A model generated the notes under the pieces. The model had not been told where the DNA came from. It saw only the letters and a program-made list of their open reading frames with translations, and did no database searches. Positions 9,380 to 18,315 of a DNA stretch of 23,886 nt are shown piece by piece. Every line of letters starts with the position of its first letter. Position 1 is the stretch's first letter. This stretch comes from Sporisorium sorghi (taxonomy: Eukaryota; Basidiomycota; Ustilaginomycetes; Ustilaginales; Ustilaginaceae), in assembly GCA_023212695.1 (NCBI GenBank), contig JALCCG010000310.1, positions 1 to 23,886 on the forward strand, in the 5' to 3' direction. Both the position numbers and the translations under genes were made by a program.

Positions 9380-10705
9380 ATGGCCGCCTCGAAACGCAAG
9401 GACGCTTCTTCCTCCTCCTCCGCACCGTCCAAAACCGACGCGCACGACGAAGACGAAAAGGCGCTCGACCCCAAACTCGCCGAGCACCCCGACAAAGACG
9501 AAGACGAAACATCCAAGCCGCCCACCAAGCGACAAAAACCCTCCCCCACCAAGCCCGACTCGCGCTCCGCCGTGATCAATGGCAGCAGCAGACTCGCCAG
9601 CCAGTACGGTTCTTCCGCGTACGCCAAGTCCGGCGAGGGATGGCATCGGTCCGACTTTAACCCTGCGCCCAAGGGGCGGAGCGATTCAAAGACGCCGCTG
9701 AACGAGCTGGAGGCGGCGCTGAAGGCGCATGCGCCGAGCAAGGCCGACGATGTAGCGGATGGCAAGAACGTCGTTTACTGGATGCGGATGCACGATCTGC
9801 GGGTGCATGATAACCGCGCTCCACGCCAGGTGCTCGACAACTTCATGCGCGGCCAAGGCGGCGAGACGGCGCTGGACCGCCCCGCCAACGAGCCGTCCAC
9901 GACAGACGTCGGGGGCAACGCCAAAGACTCGCGCTTGGGGCGGTACGCCGAGGGGCGCAATCTGCTCAACGAGAACGGCACGTCGTGCATCAGCCCTTAT
10001 CTCGCCGCTGGTCTCGTATCCGCACGCGAGTGTCTGCGTCGCACCAAGGCGCTGACCAACAACCGCCTCACCGTGGGCCGCGATTCCGGTGCTGCCATGT
10101 GGAACACCGAGATATCCTTCCGCGATTTTTACGGCCACGTGCTCGCGGCCTGGCCCAAAGTGTGCATGGGCCATGCGTTTATAACCAAGTACGAGGACGT
10201 CGTGTGGGAGACCGACGCCGCCACCCTCGATGCGTGGAAGCAGGGCAAGACCGGATACCCGATCGTCGACGCCGCCCAGCGCCAGTGCATCCAGCAGGGC
10301 TACATCCACAACCGCGGCCGCATGATCAGCGCCATGTTCCTCACCAAACATCTGCTCCATGACTGGCGCGAGGGCGAGAGGCACTTCTCGCTCAACTTTA
10401 TCGATCAGGACTTTGCCAGCAACAACGGCGGCTGGCAGTGGAGCGCTTCGACGGGAACGGATCCGCAGCCCTACTTCCGCATCTTTAGTCCGTTGAGTCA
10501 GTCCGAGAAGAGCGATCCGCAGGGCGACTACATTCGACACTTTGTGCCCGAGCTCAAGAATGTCAAGGGCAACGCCATCCACGATCCGTTCCATCGGTTG
10601 TCCAAGGCCGAGTTCGAGAAGCTGGGCTACCCGAAACCCATCGTAGAACATGCAGAGGCGAGACAGAGGGCGCTCAGAAGATACAAGAATCCAGGTGACA
10701 AGTAG
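9380..10705 (+). CDS. PHR1: CPD photolyase (class I type) lacking the antenna domain
   Basis: Photolyases use FADH- and blue light to split cyclobutane pyrimidine dimers. The 441-residue product begins with a charged, Lys/Ser-rich region with a possible nuclear signal (PPTKRQK, 47-53). It then enters the photolyase N-terminal domain at 131-147 (VVYWMRMHDLRVHDNRA). At residue 147/148 (nucleotide 9820/9821) it jumps directly to the start of the helical FAD domain (APRQVLDNFMRG). By comparison with E. coli PhrB from memory, about 190 or more residues are absent: nearly the whole alpha/beta antenna-cofactor domain and the linker. The FAD domain looks complete: GTSCISPYL (200-208), GKTGYPIVDAA, HNRGRM (310-315), DWREGER, NNGGWQWSASTGTD (348-361) and PYFRIFSP. 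The frame is intact and has no stop. The ATG at 9380 has a normal context (CAACAATGG). The GH17 gene converges on it with a 116-bp gap. Repair activity is uncertain. Confidence 0.85.
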   Translation: MAASKRKDASSSSSAPSKTDAHDEDEKALDPKLAEHPDKDEDETSKPPTKRQKPSPTKPDSRSAVINGSSRLASQYGSSAYAKSGEGWHRSDFNPAPKGRSDSKTPLNELEAALKAHAPSKADDVADGKNVVYWMRMHDLRVHDNRAPRQVLDNFMRGQGGETALDRPANEPSTTDVGGNAKDSRLGRYAEGRNLLNENGTSCISPYLAAGLVSARECLRRTKALTNNRLTVGRDSGAAMWNTEISFRDFYGHVLAAWPKVCMGHAFITKYEDVVWETDAATLDAWKQGKTGYPIVDAAQRQCIQQGYIHNRGRMISAMFLTKHLLHDWREGERHFSLNFIDQDFASNNGGWQWSASTGTDPQPYFRIFSPLSQSEKSDPQGDYIRHFVPELKNVKGNAIHDPFHRLSKAEFEKLGYPKPIVEHAEARQRALRRYKNPGDK

Positions 10706-10821
10706 AGACTCACATCACACTACAGCGCGCTTCAATACAAACACATTGTCAATCATTCCTTGTCCGTCAAACAAGCTGCGTGAAAGCTCGTAGCTACATA
10801 CTATACAGAAAGGGCCGTCAC

Positions 10822-12270
10822 TCAGCTGTGACTGCAATCCGGGATGGTGATCTGCTTGAGCTTCTTGGTGTCATCAAACAGACCCCAGTGCGCCTCGACA
10901 CCACCGTAGAGCGCGTTCTTCCACTCCTCATCGTACAGCTCGAACCAAAAGTAGCCGGTGCCGTTCTTGTTGGCCTCGCAAATGTAGCCGTCCAGGAAGG
11001 TCTGCAACTCCGAGATGCCAGCGTGGGCGCCCGTGACCTGGCCCTGTTCGTTGACGTAGGTGAGCGCCTGGGTATCGTTGGCACCCGAGGGCCAGCCGGT
11101 CTCTGCAATGTAGGCGGCAGGGTTGTTGGGAGCAGCGGCGGCGATGTTGGCATCGTTGTTCTCAAAGTACTGGTACGTCCAAGCCGGACCATCGGCGACG
11201 AGCGTGCCGGCAAACCAAGCGTGGACGTTGGCCATAAAGTAGTCGACGCCGGCAGCGACGGTAGCGGTAAACATGCTTCCGGCATCGGCAGTGCCAATAG
11301 GGAAGGTCCAGCTCTTGCTGGTGGCGAGCGTGCGGAACTGCTGAACGTAGGCCAAGAGGTTGGTGGCAGATCCGCCATCGAGCAAGTATTCGTTGCCGAC
11401 CGAGATGCCGCCGACATGATCCGTGCCAAAGCTGTCGAGCGCGAACGTGATATTGGCCACCTGACGGTTCCAAGCGGCGTTGCCCGGGTCCGACTGGTCG
11501 AGGTAGATGGCAGGCCAGATGGTGAGGTTGACCTTGGTGCGATCGATGGCATCGAGGACGAGCGCGGTGACGTTGCAGTCGGCGCCATAGAGACGCACGC
11601 GTGTGGTGAGTTGCGAGAGGGTTTGGACGTCTTGGACGACGGAAGCGAGGTCGACACCACAACCATACTCGTACTGCGACTTGAAGGGAGTGTAGCACAT
11701 TCCCCAGAAGCTGTTGTGCAGCGCCGGATTCTTTTTGAACTTGGAAGGGTCACCCGAGAGGACGTTGCTGTTGCTGCTTCCGCTCGAAGGCGATGTCGAA
11801 TCGTTGTCGTTGTGGTGTTTGGCAACGACAATGCCGACGACTACACCGACGAGCAGCACAACCGCCAACACGGCACCGCCGATGGTCCAATACATCTTGT
11901 TGCGATTGCGAAGCGGCGATTCGGCAGCGTACGTGTCCATGGGAACACCAGATTGACGCTTCTCGGTCCAGCCTGCATCAGGGTCGGCATAGTCCCGAGG
12001 ATACGACGCCATGGAGAAGCGCTGCGAGCCTGGAGTCACGGGCTTTCGCATGTCTTCCATGCTGTACTCTGGCGAGTAGTTGTCAGCAGCGAGAGCAGGC
12101 GTGGGCGCATCGTACTCGGGTTCCTGTGGATACTGTTGGCGTTGGTAGTATTGAGGGTATTGCTGCTGTTGCTGTTGCTGTTGCTGGTAGGAAGCCATTT
12201 CGTCGGGATTGCCCGACACGACTCGCTCGTATCCGACACCTGGAGATCTTGGTCCGTAGGGCGACGGCAT
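10822..12270 (-). CDS. GH17 beta-1,3-glucanase, type II membrane-anchored
   Basis: Glycoside hydrolase family 17 enzymes cut or rearrange beta-1,3-glucan, here presumably in the cell wall. The product is 482 residues. A cytoplasmic N-terminal region (1-127) is rich in Pro, Tyr and Gln, with nine Gln at 29-37. One transmembrane helix follows at about 128-150 (GGAVLAVVLLVGVVVGIVVA). After a Ser/Asn linker, the GH17 domain runs from about 185 to the end (SFWGMCYTPF, RVRLYGADC). The proton donor Glu is in SVGNEYL (Glu294) and the nucleophile Glu in IAETGWPSG (Glu390); both are present. The basic stretch before the helix (RNRNK) and the lack of a signal peptide fit a type II orientation with the enzyme outside. 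The start is the first ATG in frame, at 12270. N-glycosylation sequons (NVT, NLT, NIT) lie in the catalytic part. No intron is seen. It resembles fungal transmembrane GH17 proteins with long cytosolic tails. Confidence 0.92.
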   Translation of the reverse strand: MPSPYGPRSPGVGYERVVSGNPDEMASYQQQQQQQQQYPQYYQRQQYPQEPEYDAPTPALAADNYSPEYSMEDMRKPVTPGSQRFSMASYPRDYADPDAGWTEKRQSGVPMDTYAAESPLRNRNKMYWTIGGAVLAVVLLVGVVVGIVVAKHHNDNDSTSPSSGSSNSNVLSGDPSKFKKNPALHNSFWGMCYTPFKSQYEYGCGVDLASVVQDVQTLSQLTTRVRLYGADCNVTALVLDAIDRTKVNLTIWPAIYLDQSDPGNAAWNRQVANITFALDSFGTDHVGGISVGNEYLLDGGSATNLLAYVQQFRTLATSKSWTFPIGTADAGSMFTATVAAGVDYFMANVHAWFAGTLVADGPAWTYQYFENNDANIAAAAPNNPAAYIAETGWPSGANDTQALTYVNEQGQVTGAHAGISELQTFLDGYICEANKNGTGYFWFELYDEEWKNALYGGVEAHWGLFDDTKKLKQITIPDCSHS

Positions 12271-13392
12271 GATGGAGGATCTCTCGCTCTTTTGAAGCAC
12301 TTCGATGGATGGTGTGGGTATGCAAAGTTAGGATGGATCGAGGTGAAAGGGACAGGGATAGGAATGGATCGTGCGTGCTCTTCCTCGATGGGGGAGAGAG
12401 AGAATGACTAAGCAATGACGGCTAGCCAAAAGAGCTTTGGCTTGAATAGGCAAGTCGAGCGTGCACCGAGTCAGTTCCCACGCTTGCCTTGTTGGCGAGG
12501 AACAGCGTCGCCGCATGGAATGTACTTTACCATGATGGACCAGCCGAAAAGAGGAGCTGCTGTTCGGGAGAGCCGATGAAGGGCGGGCATCGAGATGCCG
12601 GCGACCTAGAGTGAGAGAGAGAGGGCGCCTCTCTCTTGGTGCTGCTGGTAGAAATAGGCGCAGCGGCATCTTAAGAGAACATCCAAGCAAAGTGGCTGCA
12701 GGCTGTGCTGGTGCTGCTGTGTGTGCTGTCGGGGCGCAGAAAAGTGTTGGTCTCTGATTCTCTACATCGGAGTTCCAAGGAAAACGCACTCTTGAACCCT
12801 GAACGAATTTTTTTTTTATTTTATTTTTTTTTTTTTTTTGGCGTCTTTAGGAGAAGTTGACGGTATTCTACGACCTTGACCTCTTGCCGCCGCCGGTTCT
12901 GTGACGCGGCACGAATAGGGGCTAGCGGTCTTAGAGCGGATCGCATCGCTTGATCCGATCGATGACATGAAATGAAGTCAAAGGGACACACACCACGCTG
13001 CGGGATGCATCCGACCTTGTGATTCCTACTGCAAGCTGCGATGCGCTCTCGCTCATCACACTGTGAGCTTCGCTGTCGTCTGCTGCCAAGACAGAGCGTG
13101 CGAAAGTTTGACCGCGCGGTTTCGGCAAATCCGGCCGTCTCCCTTGCCTCAAGGCACGCCGCTGCCGAATGAAGCTGCAACTCGCCGATCGCTGTCAATC
13201 TGTCAAGCCTGTCGCCAGCCGTCACTCCCACTCTCGATATCAATGACAAATACAGACACGAAGATCATGGTTTCAGACATCGTGTGTTCCCATTTCGTGA
13301 CACTTGTGATTGAGTTATCGGCAGCATTCCAACGTACGCCGAGACGTTCCTGCAGCCCTCTCTCCTCGCTCATCCTTCTACCGCTGGCTCCT
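12271..13392. other. Intergenic region between GH17 and GH76
   Basis: The 1.1 kb includes the GH17 promoter (left) and the GH76 3' flank (right). It holds interrupted T runs (T10 at 12808-12817, T16 at 12824-12839), about 540 bp upstream of the GH17 ATG, and a GAGA-rich stretch near 12610-12630. Frames here start without ATG, are Arg/Ser-rich and match nothing known. I see no gene. Confidence 0.5.
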
Positions 13393-14499
13393 TCACAAAG
13401 CCGCAACCAACAGACTCACCGCCGAACCCTGCGTGCCCACATTCGCCTGGCCCACCGGTCCAGTCCACTGAACCCCGTAGAAATCAGTCGCGTTCCTGTC
13501 ATGGCTGTACGCCCACGCAGCCTGGCGCTGGATGTATCCCGCATAAGGCGCGCCCGGCAGCACCCTGTTGAGCTTGTCCAGGTTGCGCATAAAGATGCCC
13601 TTGAACGCGTCTTCGTCCGTGTTGCAGCTCGACGTCGGCTCGCACTTGTCCGTCAGAATACCCTGCGCGCTGTCGAATGCCGGAGCTGCGAGCACGGCGT
13701 CCGCGATGCGTTTGGCAAGCGCAAGGTACTCCTGCTTCCGCGCGTCGGCTTTGTACAGCTCCGCGAGACCGCCGAGGATCACTCCGACGTTGTAGCTCCA
13801 AATATCGCCGTCGTTGTTCACGCAGCTGTCGGTGAGACCGTCGTTGATGAGATGGTCCTTGTTGATCATTCCGCTGTTGACGAACCATGTGTACTGGCTT
13901 TTAGCGATGTTCAACCACTTTGTCGCCTCGGTCTTGTCCTGCAAGCGATTGGCGAGCCCCGCAGTGAGCGAGAGGTACAGCTCGTTGCTAATCGCATTCT
14001 TGTACGTTCGCGAAGGGATGTCCCAGATGATACCCCCGCCGCACGTCGAGCTCCCGAAGCTCTGCAGGTACTCGGCATCCAAGACAGCGTAGTCGAGGTA
14101 CTTGGTGTCCCTGGTGATGTCGAACATCTTGAGCATGGCCAGAGCGTACCAGCCCGTGTCGTCGGTCGAGTCGGCACGGAAGATGCCTCCGCCAGAAGGC
14201 CACCAGGGAAGCGGCTTCTTTTGCTCTTGGATCGTGTGCAGCACCTGAGGCATGTATTGCCACGAGTGTGTCTTGTCCGTCCACTCGAGCACGGCAGTCA
14301 GTGCGTTACCCGTCAGCCACCACGATGCTGCCGTGTCGAATCGGCCATCCGTCGTGTTGTAGTACGAGAACAGAGAGTGCACCGCTGCGTCGACTTGAAA
14401 GCGGTTCACCTTGGCGGCTGGAAGAGGATTGGCCACCGTGCTGCTCGACGCCGAGAGCAGGCCGAAGAGGGCGAGAGGGTATAGATTGGACCACAACAT
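13393..14499 (-). CDS. Secreted GH76 protein (alpha-1,6-mannanase-like)
   Basis: Glycoside hydrolase family 76 enzymes act on alpha-1,6-mannan. The fungal Dfg5/Dcw1 branch is thought to attach GPI proteins to wall glucan. The product is 368 residues. Residues 1-23 form a clear signal peptide (LYPLALFGLLSASSS core, likely cut near TVA-NP). The GH76 domain fills the rest, with the paired catalytic Asp in DSTDDTGWYALAML and the conserved CGGGIIWD and NELYLSLTA blocks. The protein ends directly after the domain (VSLLVAAL) and has no strong GPI signal, so it is more likely a soluble secreted mannanase than a Dfg5/Dcw1 orthologue. An upstream in-frame ATG at 14589 would bury the signal peptide, so 14499 is preferred. 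It lies upstream of GH17 on the same strand; both suggest wall remodelling. No intron is needed. Confidence 0.9.
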   Translation of the reverse strand: MLWSNLYPLALFGLLSASSSTVANPLPAAKVNRFQVDAAVHSLFSYYNTTDGRFDTAASWWLTGNALTAVLEWTDKTHSWQYMPQVLHTIQEQKKPLPWWPSGGGIFRADSTDDTGWYALAMLKMFDITRDTKYLDYAVLDAEYLQSFGSSTCGGGIIWDIPSRTYKNAISNELYLSLTAGLANRLQDKTEATKWLNIAKSQYTWFVNSGMINKDHLINDGLTDSCVNNDGDIWSYNVGVILGGLAELYKADARKQEYLALAKRIADAVLAAPAFDSAQGILTDKCEPTSSCNTDEDAFKGIFMRNLDKLNRVLPGAPYAGYIQRQAAWAYSHDRNATDFYGVQWTGPVGQANVGTQGSAVSLLVAAL

Positions 14500-15774
14500 T
14501 GTCGCTTTCGTAAGACGGATGAAGGAGAGGTGGTGAATGCGGGCATGCTTCGTTTCCCGAACACGCCGGTATAAGAACCTTTCCAACATGCTTCTTATCG
14601 CCACCGCTGAACGTGCATCGCTTATGAGAGCACACGTGTGAGTCCAACAAACGAACCCTTCGCAAACACCATGCACGTCGCCTGTCGCCACCTCTCGGTC
14701 GTCGTGTGAGCATCACCGCTGGGGACCCTCATGTGTACTGTATGGTGCAGTGCGAAGCATCACGGCAAACCCTGCTCCGACTTCATCATCCAACCGCTCC
14801 GATCTCGGTCCTGCTTGGCAGCTCTGTGATTCACACTCATCTTATCAGCCTGAACGCATGATCGCGTCTTTCGGTGCGGGGTAGTGCAGGACCCTCAGGC
14901 GCGCCGGTCTTCTCAATGCATCAAGTCTTATCTCGATCTATGCAACGGTCCGAGGACGGCGGTATGCAAAGCTCGGCGTTGTTTGCAGTGGACAAGAAGA
15001 GTGCGGAACGCCAAATCGTTTAGACCCTCTCGCTTGTGCGGGTCAAAGACCATCTCAGGGTCCACGCCACCAAACCGTCGGTCCGACGCTCCCCGAGCAT
15101 TTCGCTCTCGAACGCGTTTGACCTTGTCGCGCACGCCTCATGCCTGGGCACAGATGCCTGCAACCATGAAGTCGGACCTCAGTCTGAAGACGCACGTAGA
15201 TTGAAGTGGGCCAGCTTTTCGAGCGATATGAGAGGGACACGGGACCTCTTCGATCACGGTGAACTTGGCTGCAACCAACTCGAGCTGCTTTGCAGACTGC
15301 CCAAGCCGAAGAGAGGACCCAAAGCCATTGAGAGCGCCTACGACCCGTGCAGCACAAGCAGAGCTGTGCTGTCACGAGGGTGCTGCTGTTGAGCTGCAAC
15401 AAGATTCACAGTGACCCGCACTTGCGAGACTCGCGGCGACAGTAGCGACATCGACAAGACTCGAGTTTGACAAGTCTCAGACGCGAGAGAGTCACAACGA
15501 GAGATGTCACAAGCCCGGACTCGTCCAGCTCGGTGAACACACTGGACTCGACACCACTCAACAACCTACAAGAGCCCTCAAACTGACACACCACTGACGC
15601 ATTTCTCACACCCCTCAGTCACAACGCTCGCTCAAGCCGCGCTGAACGACACGCTCACACACCTCACACAACACTGACCTAACCGCACTCGACTCACAAG
15701 ATTCACACTCGATCAGCAACGGCACACCTCCCGATTTCGAATCCACAAGTGATGCTCTGCCATTCCTATATAAC
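14500..15774. other. Intergenic region between GH76 and PIL1
   Basis: The 1.3 kb contains the GH76 promoter and the PIL1 3' flank. No frame here looks like a real protein. From about 15400 to 15720 the plus strand is rich in CAC, ACTC and TCACA words. A 12-bp sequence, ACAAGATTCACA, occurs at 15399-15410 and again at 15696-15707, at the two ends of this stretch. Smut intergenic DNA often shows such degenerate TCACGA/ACTC words, from memory. Confidence 0.45.
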
Positions 15775-18084
15775 TTACGCACATCCATACCCCGGCGGCG
15801 GCGGCGCAGCGTACTCTGCGTACTGGGACGAATGGTTGCGCTGCAGCTGCTGCCTCGCACCGTGCTGCTGCGCGTGCGCTCCGTACTCCCCTGCACTCGG
15901 CTCACCGCCCGCGTAGGGTGGGGCGGGGAACTCCTGCCCGTTGACATTGAGCTCGTTGCTGTACCTCCTGCCGAGCATGTTGCCCGGGGTCCCCGCAGCC
16001 GCAGCCGCGCCCAAGGGGTTGTGCGAGTTCGAGTTGCGTTTCTGTATGTGCAGCGGGGGCACGGTCGACGAGTGTTCCGATCCGTCAGGAGTGGTCGTCG
16101 AGAGGTACGCTCCTGGCGGTGCGGGTGTCGAGAGGTTCGAGTGTAGCTGAGGCGGTTGAGGCAGCGGGTGCGAGTTGCTCCACGGCTGCTGCTGTTGCGC
16201 ATCGTCGTAGATCGAATTGCCGGTAGCGGAAGGAGGGAGCTGCGCACTCATGCTGGCCTGGCTCGACGGGTTTCGCGAGAATCCACGACGGAACGCCGCC
16301 GCGGTGACCTTCTTGCCCTCACCGCCAGCAGGCTGCTGCGGCGAAGCACCTGCGCCGAGAGCACCGTACGACGACATGCGGCTCGGGTTGTGCGGTGGCG
16401 AAATGGGCCGACGCACGGCTTCCTGCATGGCGCGCGTGCTGCCGATGGATTGGAAGTAGGCCGAGTCATCGGTAGCGGTGTTATTGGCAGCATACGATGT
16501 GGGTGACGTGACGGTGGCCTGCGCTGCGCTCGTCGAGCTATTCAAAGGCGTGGCGGTGCGCAGAGGTGGCAGAGTGGGAGCACCGAGTGTCGTGCCGACA
16601 GGTTGAGAGGCAGTCACAGGTGCAATCGCAGGTGCAGTCTCGTGTTGAGCTGGTTGAGGACTCGCACCAGTAGTGTAGCCATCGTAGGCATCCGACTGGT
16701 GGCCGCCCTCTGTGGAAGCACCGCCGCCAGTAACTGTCGCGTCTGTGGGAGCAGCAGCGTGGTGGCCGCCCTGTGCACTGTGATAGTCGGCACTGTTCCT
16801 GTTCGAGCCGTAGGGTTGAGCACCAGCAGCAGCGGCACTGAGACCACCAGCCGAGCCTGTGTAGGACTGGCTGGTCTGCATGAGGAAGCCACCGTCCTGC
16901 CCATCGACATGACCTGGCACGGCATTGAGATCGGCGCCCGCAGTGGCGGCCATGGCAGCAGCAGCAGCCGCCGAGGCGGACGACGTGTCACCGCGGTCGT
17001 AGCTCGACTGTGCCCATTCGCTTGTGGATGCGTCGGGGACGGGATGTTCAGGTGCCGCGTTGCCTTCTTGCGCCCATTGCGAGCGGGAAGCGTGCTGAGC
17101 ATAGATGGGAGTGCGTGCGACCTCGTCGGTGCTAAGCACACGGTTGGCCGAGGGGCTGTAGCCCGTGTCTGGATCGACGTCGCCGCTGATAGAGCCGTGG
17201 GTAGGCAGGTCGTGAGGGTAGGCGTCAGCGGCATCGTTTTGGGCATAAGAGTGGCTCGTGTCGCCAGCAGCGCCGCGCGAGCCATTTGCGGTGGTATCAG
17301 CAAGAGACAGGTCGCCGAATCGAGGAATGCCTGCGGAAGGACCGGTGGGGTTGAAGCCGACGTCTGCAATGGCACGGGTGGCTTCTTGCAGCAAGGACTC
17401 GGTCTTTGCAAAGCCGTAGTATTCTGCACGGGGCATACCCGGTTGTGTGGGTTGCAAGGGGATCTCGTCGAGCATGAGCTTGGAGATTTCGGCGACGATG
17501 GTGAGCTTCTCGGCCATCTCGAGGAGTGCACCAGATTTGATGCCGAGCGCTTCGCGGACGGTTCTGCGCTTGAAATCGCCAATGGCGGCTTCCTCGTTCA
17601 TGACTTCGATGTGGAGACCTTCCATCTCGCCTCGCATGTCTTTGAGTTGAGCGGTGACCTTCATGAGCTCCTTGTTTTCGGGACCCATCTTTGCCAGTTT
17701 GCGTTCGACTTTTTCGATGTCGGAGGCGAGGGAGCGTTTGCGACTCTTGAGGTCGGCGAGGGACTCTTCACGGGTTCGGATGGACTTGAAGTGAAGTCGA
17801 ACGGTGGAGAGATGCGCGTTGAGACGGCTTTGAGAGGCGGCATAATGGTCGTACAGCAAAGAGACTTTGCCGGCCACGTCGTTGAGATCGGGACCTTCGT
17901 CGGCAGACCATGCCTTGATGGCTTCTGCATTCTTTTTGAAGTCGGTGGCCGCCTTTGTGTTGGATTGAATGAAACTCTTTTCCGAGGTGATGACGTCCTG
18001 AAGCTGCCTCAGATCCTGGTTGCCAAGTGCAGGAAGTTTCGAGGTGTGTGCGACATGCTGCTGTGCCTTTTTGAGGAATGACAT
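15775..18084 (-). CDS. PIL1: Eisosome component PIL1/LSP1 family protein
   Basis: Pil1/Lsp1 proteins are BAR-domain proteins that assemble under the plasma membrane into eisosomes, binding PI(4,5)P2 and shaping furrow-like domains. The product is 769 residues. The first 250 or so form the Pil1 domain: LRQLQDVITSEKSFI near the start, long charged helices at 100-165 (KSRKRSLASDIEKVERKLAK), then SGALLEMAEKLTIVAEISKLML and the block PGMPRAEYYGFAKTESLLQEATRAI at about 215-240. The remaining 500 or so residues are low-complexity Ser/Ala/Gly/Gln/Pro sequence, probably disordered. Yeast Pil1 has about 340 residues in all, so the tail is an addition. The ATG at 18084 begins directly before MSFLKKAQQH, with no better choice. 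Upstream lies a T68 run on the coding strand. It could be a Pil2/Meu14-type paralogue rather than the main Pil1. Confidence 0.88.
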   Translation of the reverse strand: MSFLKKAQQHVAHTSKLPALGNQDLRQLQDVITSEKSFIQSNTKAATDFKKNAEAIKAWSADEGPDLNDVAGKVSLLYDHYAASQSRLNAHLSTVRLHFKSIRTREESLADLKSRKRSLASDIEKVERKLAKMGPENKELMKVTAQLKDMRGEMEGLHIEVMNEEAAIGDFKRRTVREALGIKSGALLEMAEKLTIVAEISKLMLDEIPLQPTQPGMPRAEYYGFAKTESLLQEATRAIADVGFNPTGPSAGIPRFGDLSLADTTANGSRGAAGDTSHSYAQNDAADAYPHDLPTHGSISGDVDPDTGYSPSANRVLSTDEVARTPIYAQHASRSQWAQEGNAAPEHPVPDASTSEWAQSSYDRGDTSSASAAAAAAMAATAGADLNAVPGHVDGQDGGFLMQTSQSYTGSAGGLSAAAAGAQPYGSNRNSADYHSAQGGHHAAAPTDATVTGGGASTEGGHQSDAYDGYTTGASPQPAQHETAPAIAPVTASQPVGTTLGAPTLPPLRTATPLNSSTSAAQATVTSPTSYAANNTATDDSAYFQSIGSTRAMQEAVRRPISPPHNPSRMSSYGALGAGASPQQPAGGEGKKVTAAAFRRGFSRNPSSQASMSAQLPPSATGNSIYDDAQQQQPWSNSHPLPQPPQLHSNLSTPAPPGAYLSTTTPDGSEHSSTVPPLHIQKRNSNSHNPLGAAAAAGTPGNMLGRRYSNELNVNGQEFPAPPYAGGEPSAGEYGAHAQQHGARQQLQRNHSSQYAEYAAPPPPGYGCA

Positions 18085-18244
18085 GGTTTGCGGGTAGAGT
18101 CGAGGGGTATGTTGTTGAGGTTGCTATGATGATCCTTACGAAGAGAAAGGGGGTATATTGTGGCAGGATGTTAATGGTGGTGATGGTGATGGATGGAGTG
18201 AACAAGGAAAGCGGAGTTCGGGTATTGATGATGACGATGACGCT

Positions 18245-18315
<71 letters not shown>

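Noticed and set aside
9686..10651. A 321-codon minus-strand frame opposite photolyase
   Set aside because: It is antisense to the conserved FAD-domain motifs and shows only shadow composition.
10780..12411. A 543-codon open frame on the plus strand opposite GH17
   Set aside because: It is fully antisense to a gene with catalytic motifs, lacks a recognisable domain, and is Val/Arg-rich as expected for the shadow of a GC-biased coding strand.
12821..13249. A 142-codon minus-strand frame ending in a Lys run
   Set aside because: It begins without ATG and ends in codons made by the T-rich tract; no homology is recognisable.
14500..14589. N-terminal extension of the GH76 protein from the ATG at 14589
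   Set aside because: It would place 30 charged residues before a clear signal peptide, so the ATG at 14499 is a better start.
14884..15204. A 106-codon plus-strand frame between GH76 and PIL1
   Set aside because: It has no ATG start, an Arg/Ser-rich random composition and no domain.
16603..18081. A 492-codon open frame on the plus strand opposite PIL1
   Set aside because: It mirrors the PIL1 coding sequence and has no coherent domain; the minus strand carries the conserved Pil1 block.
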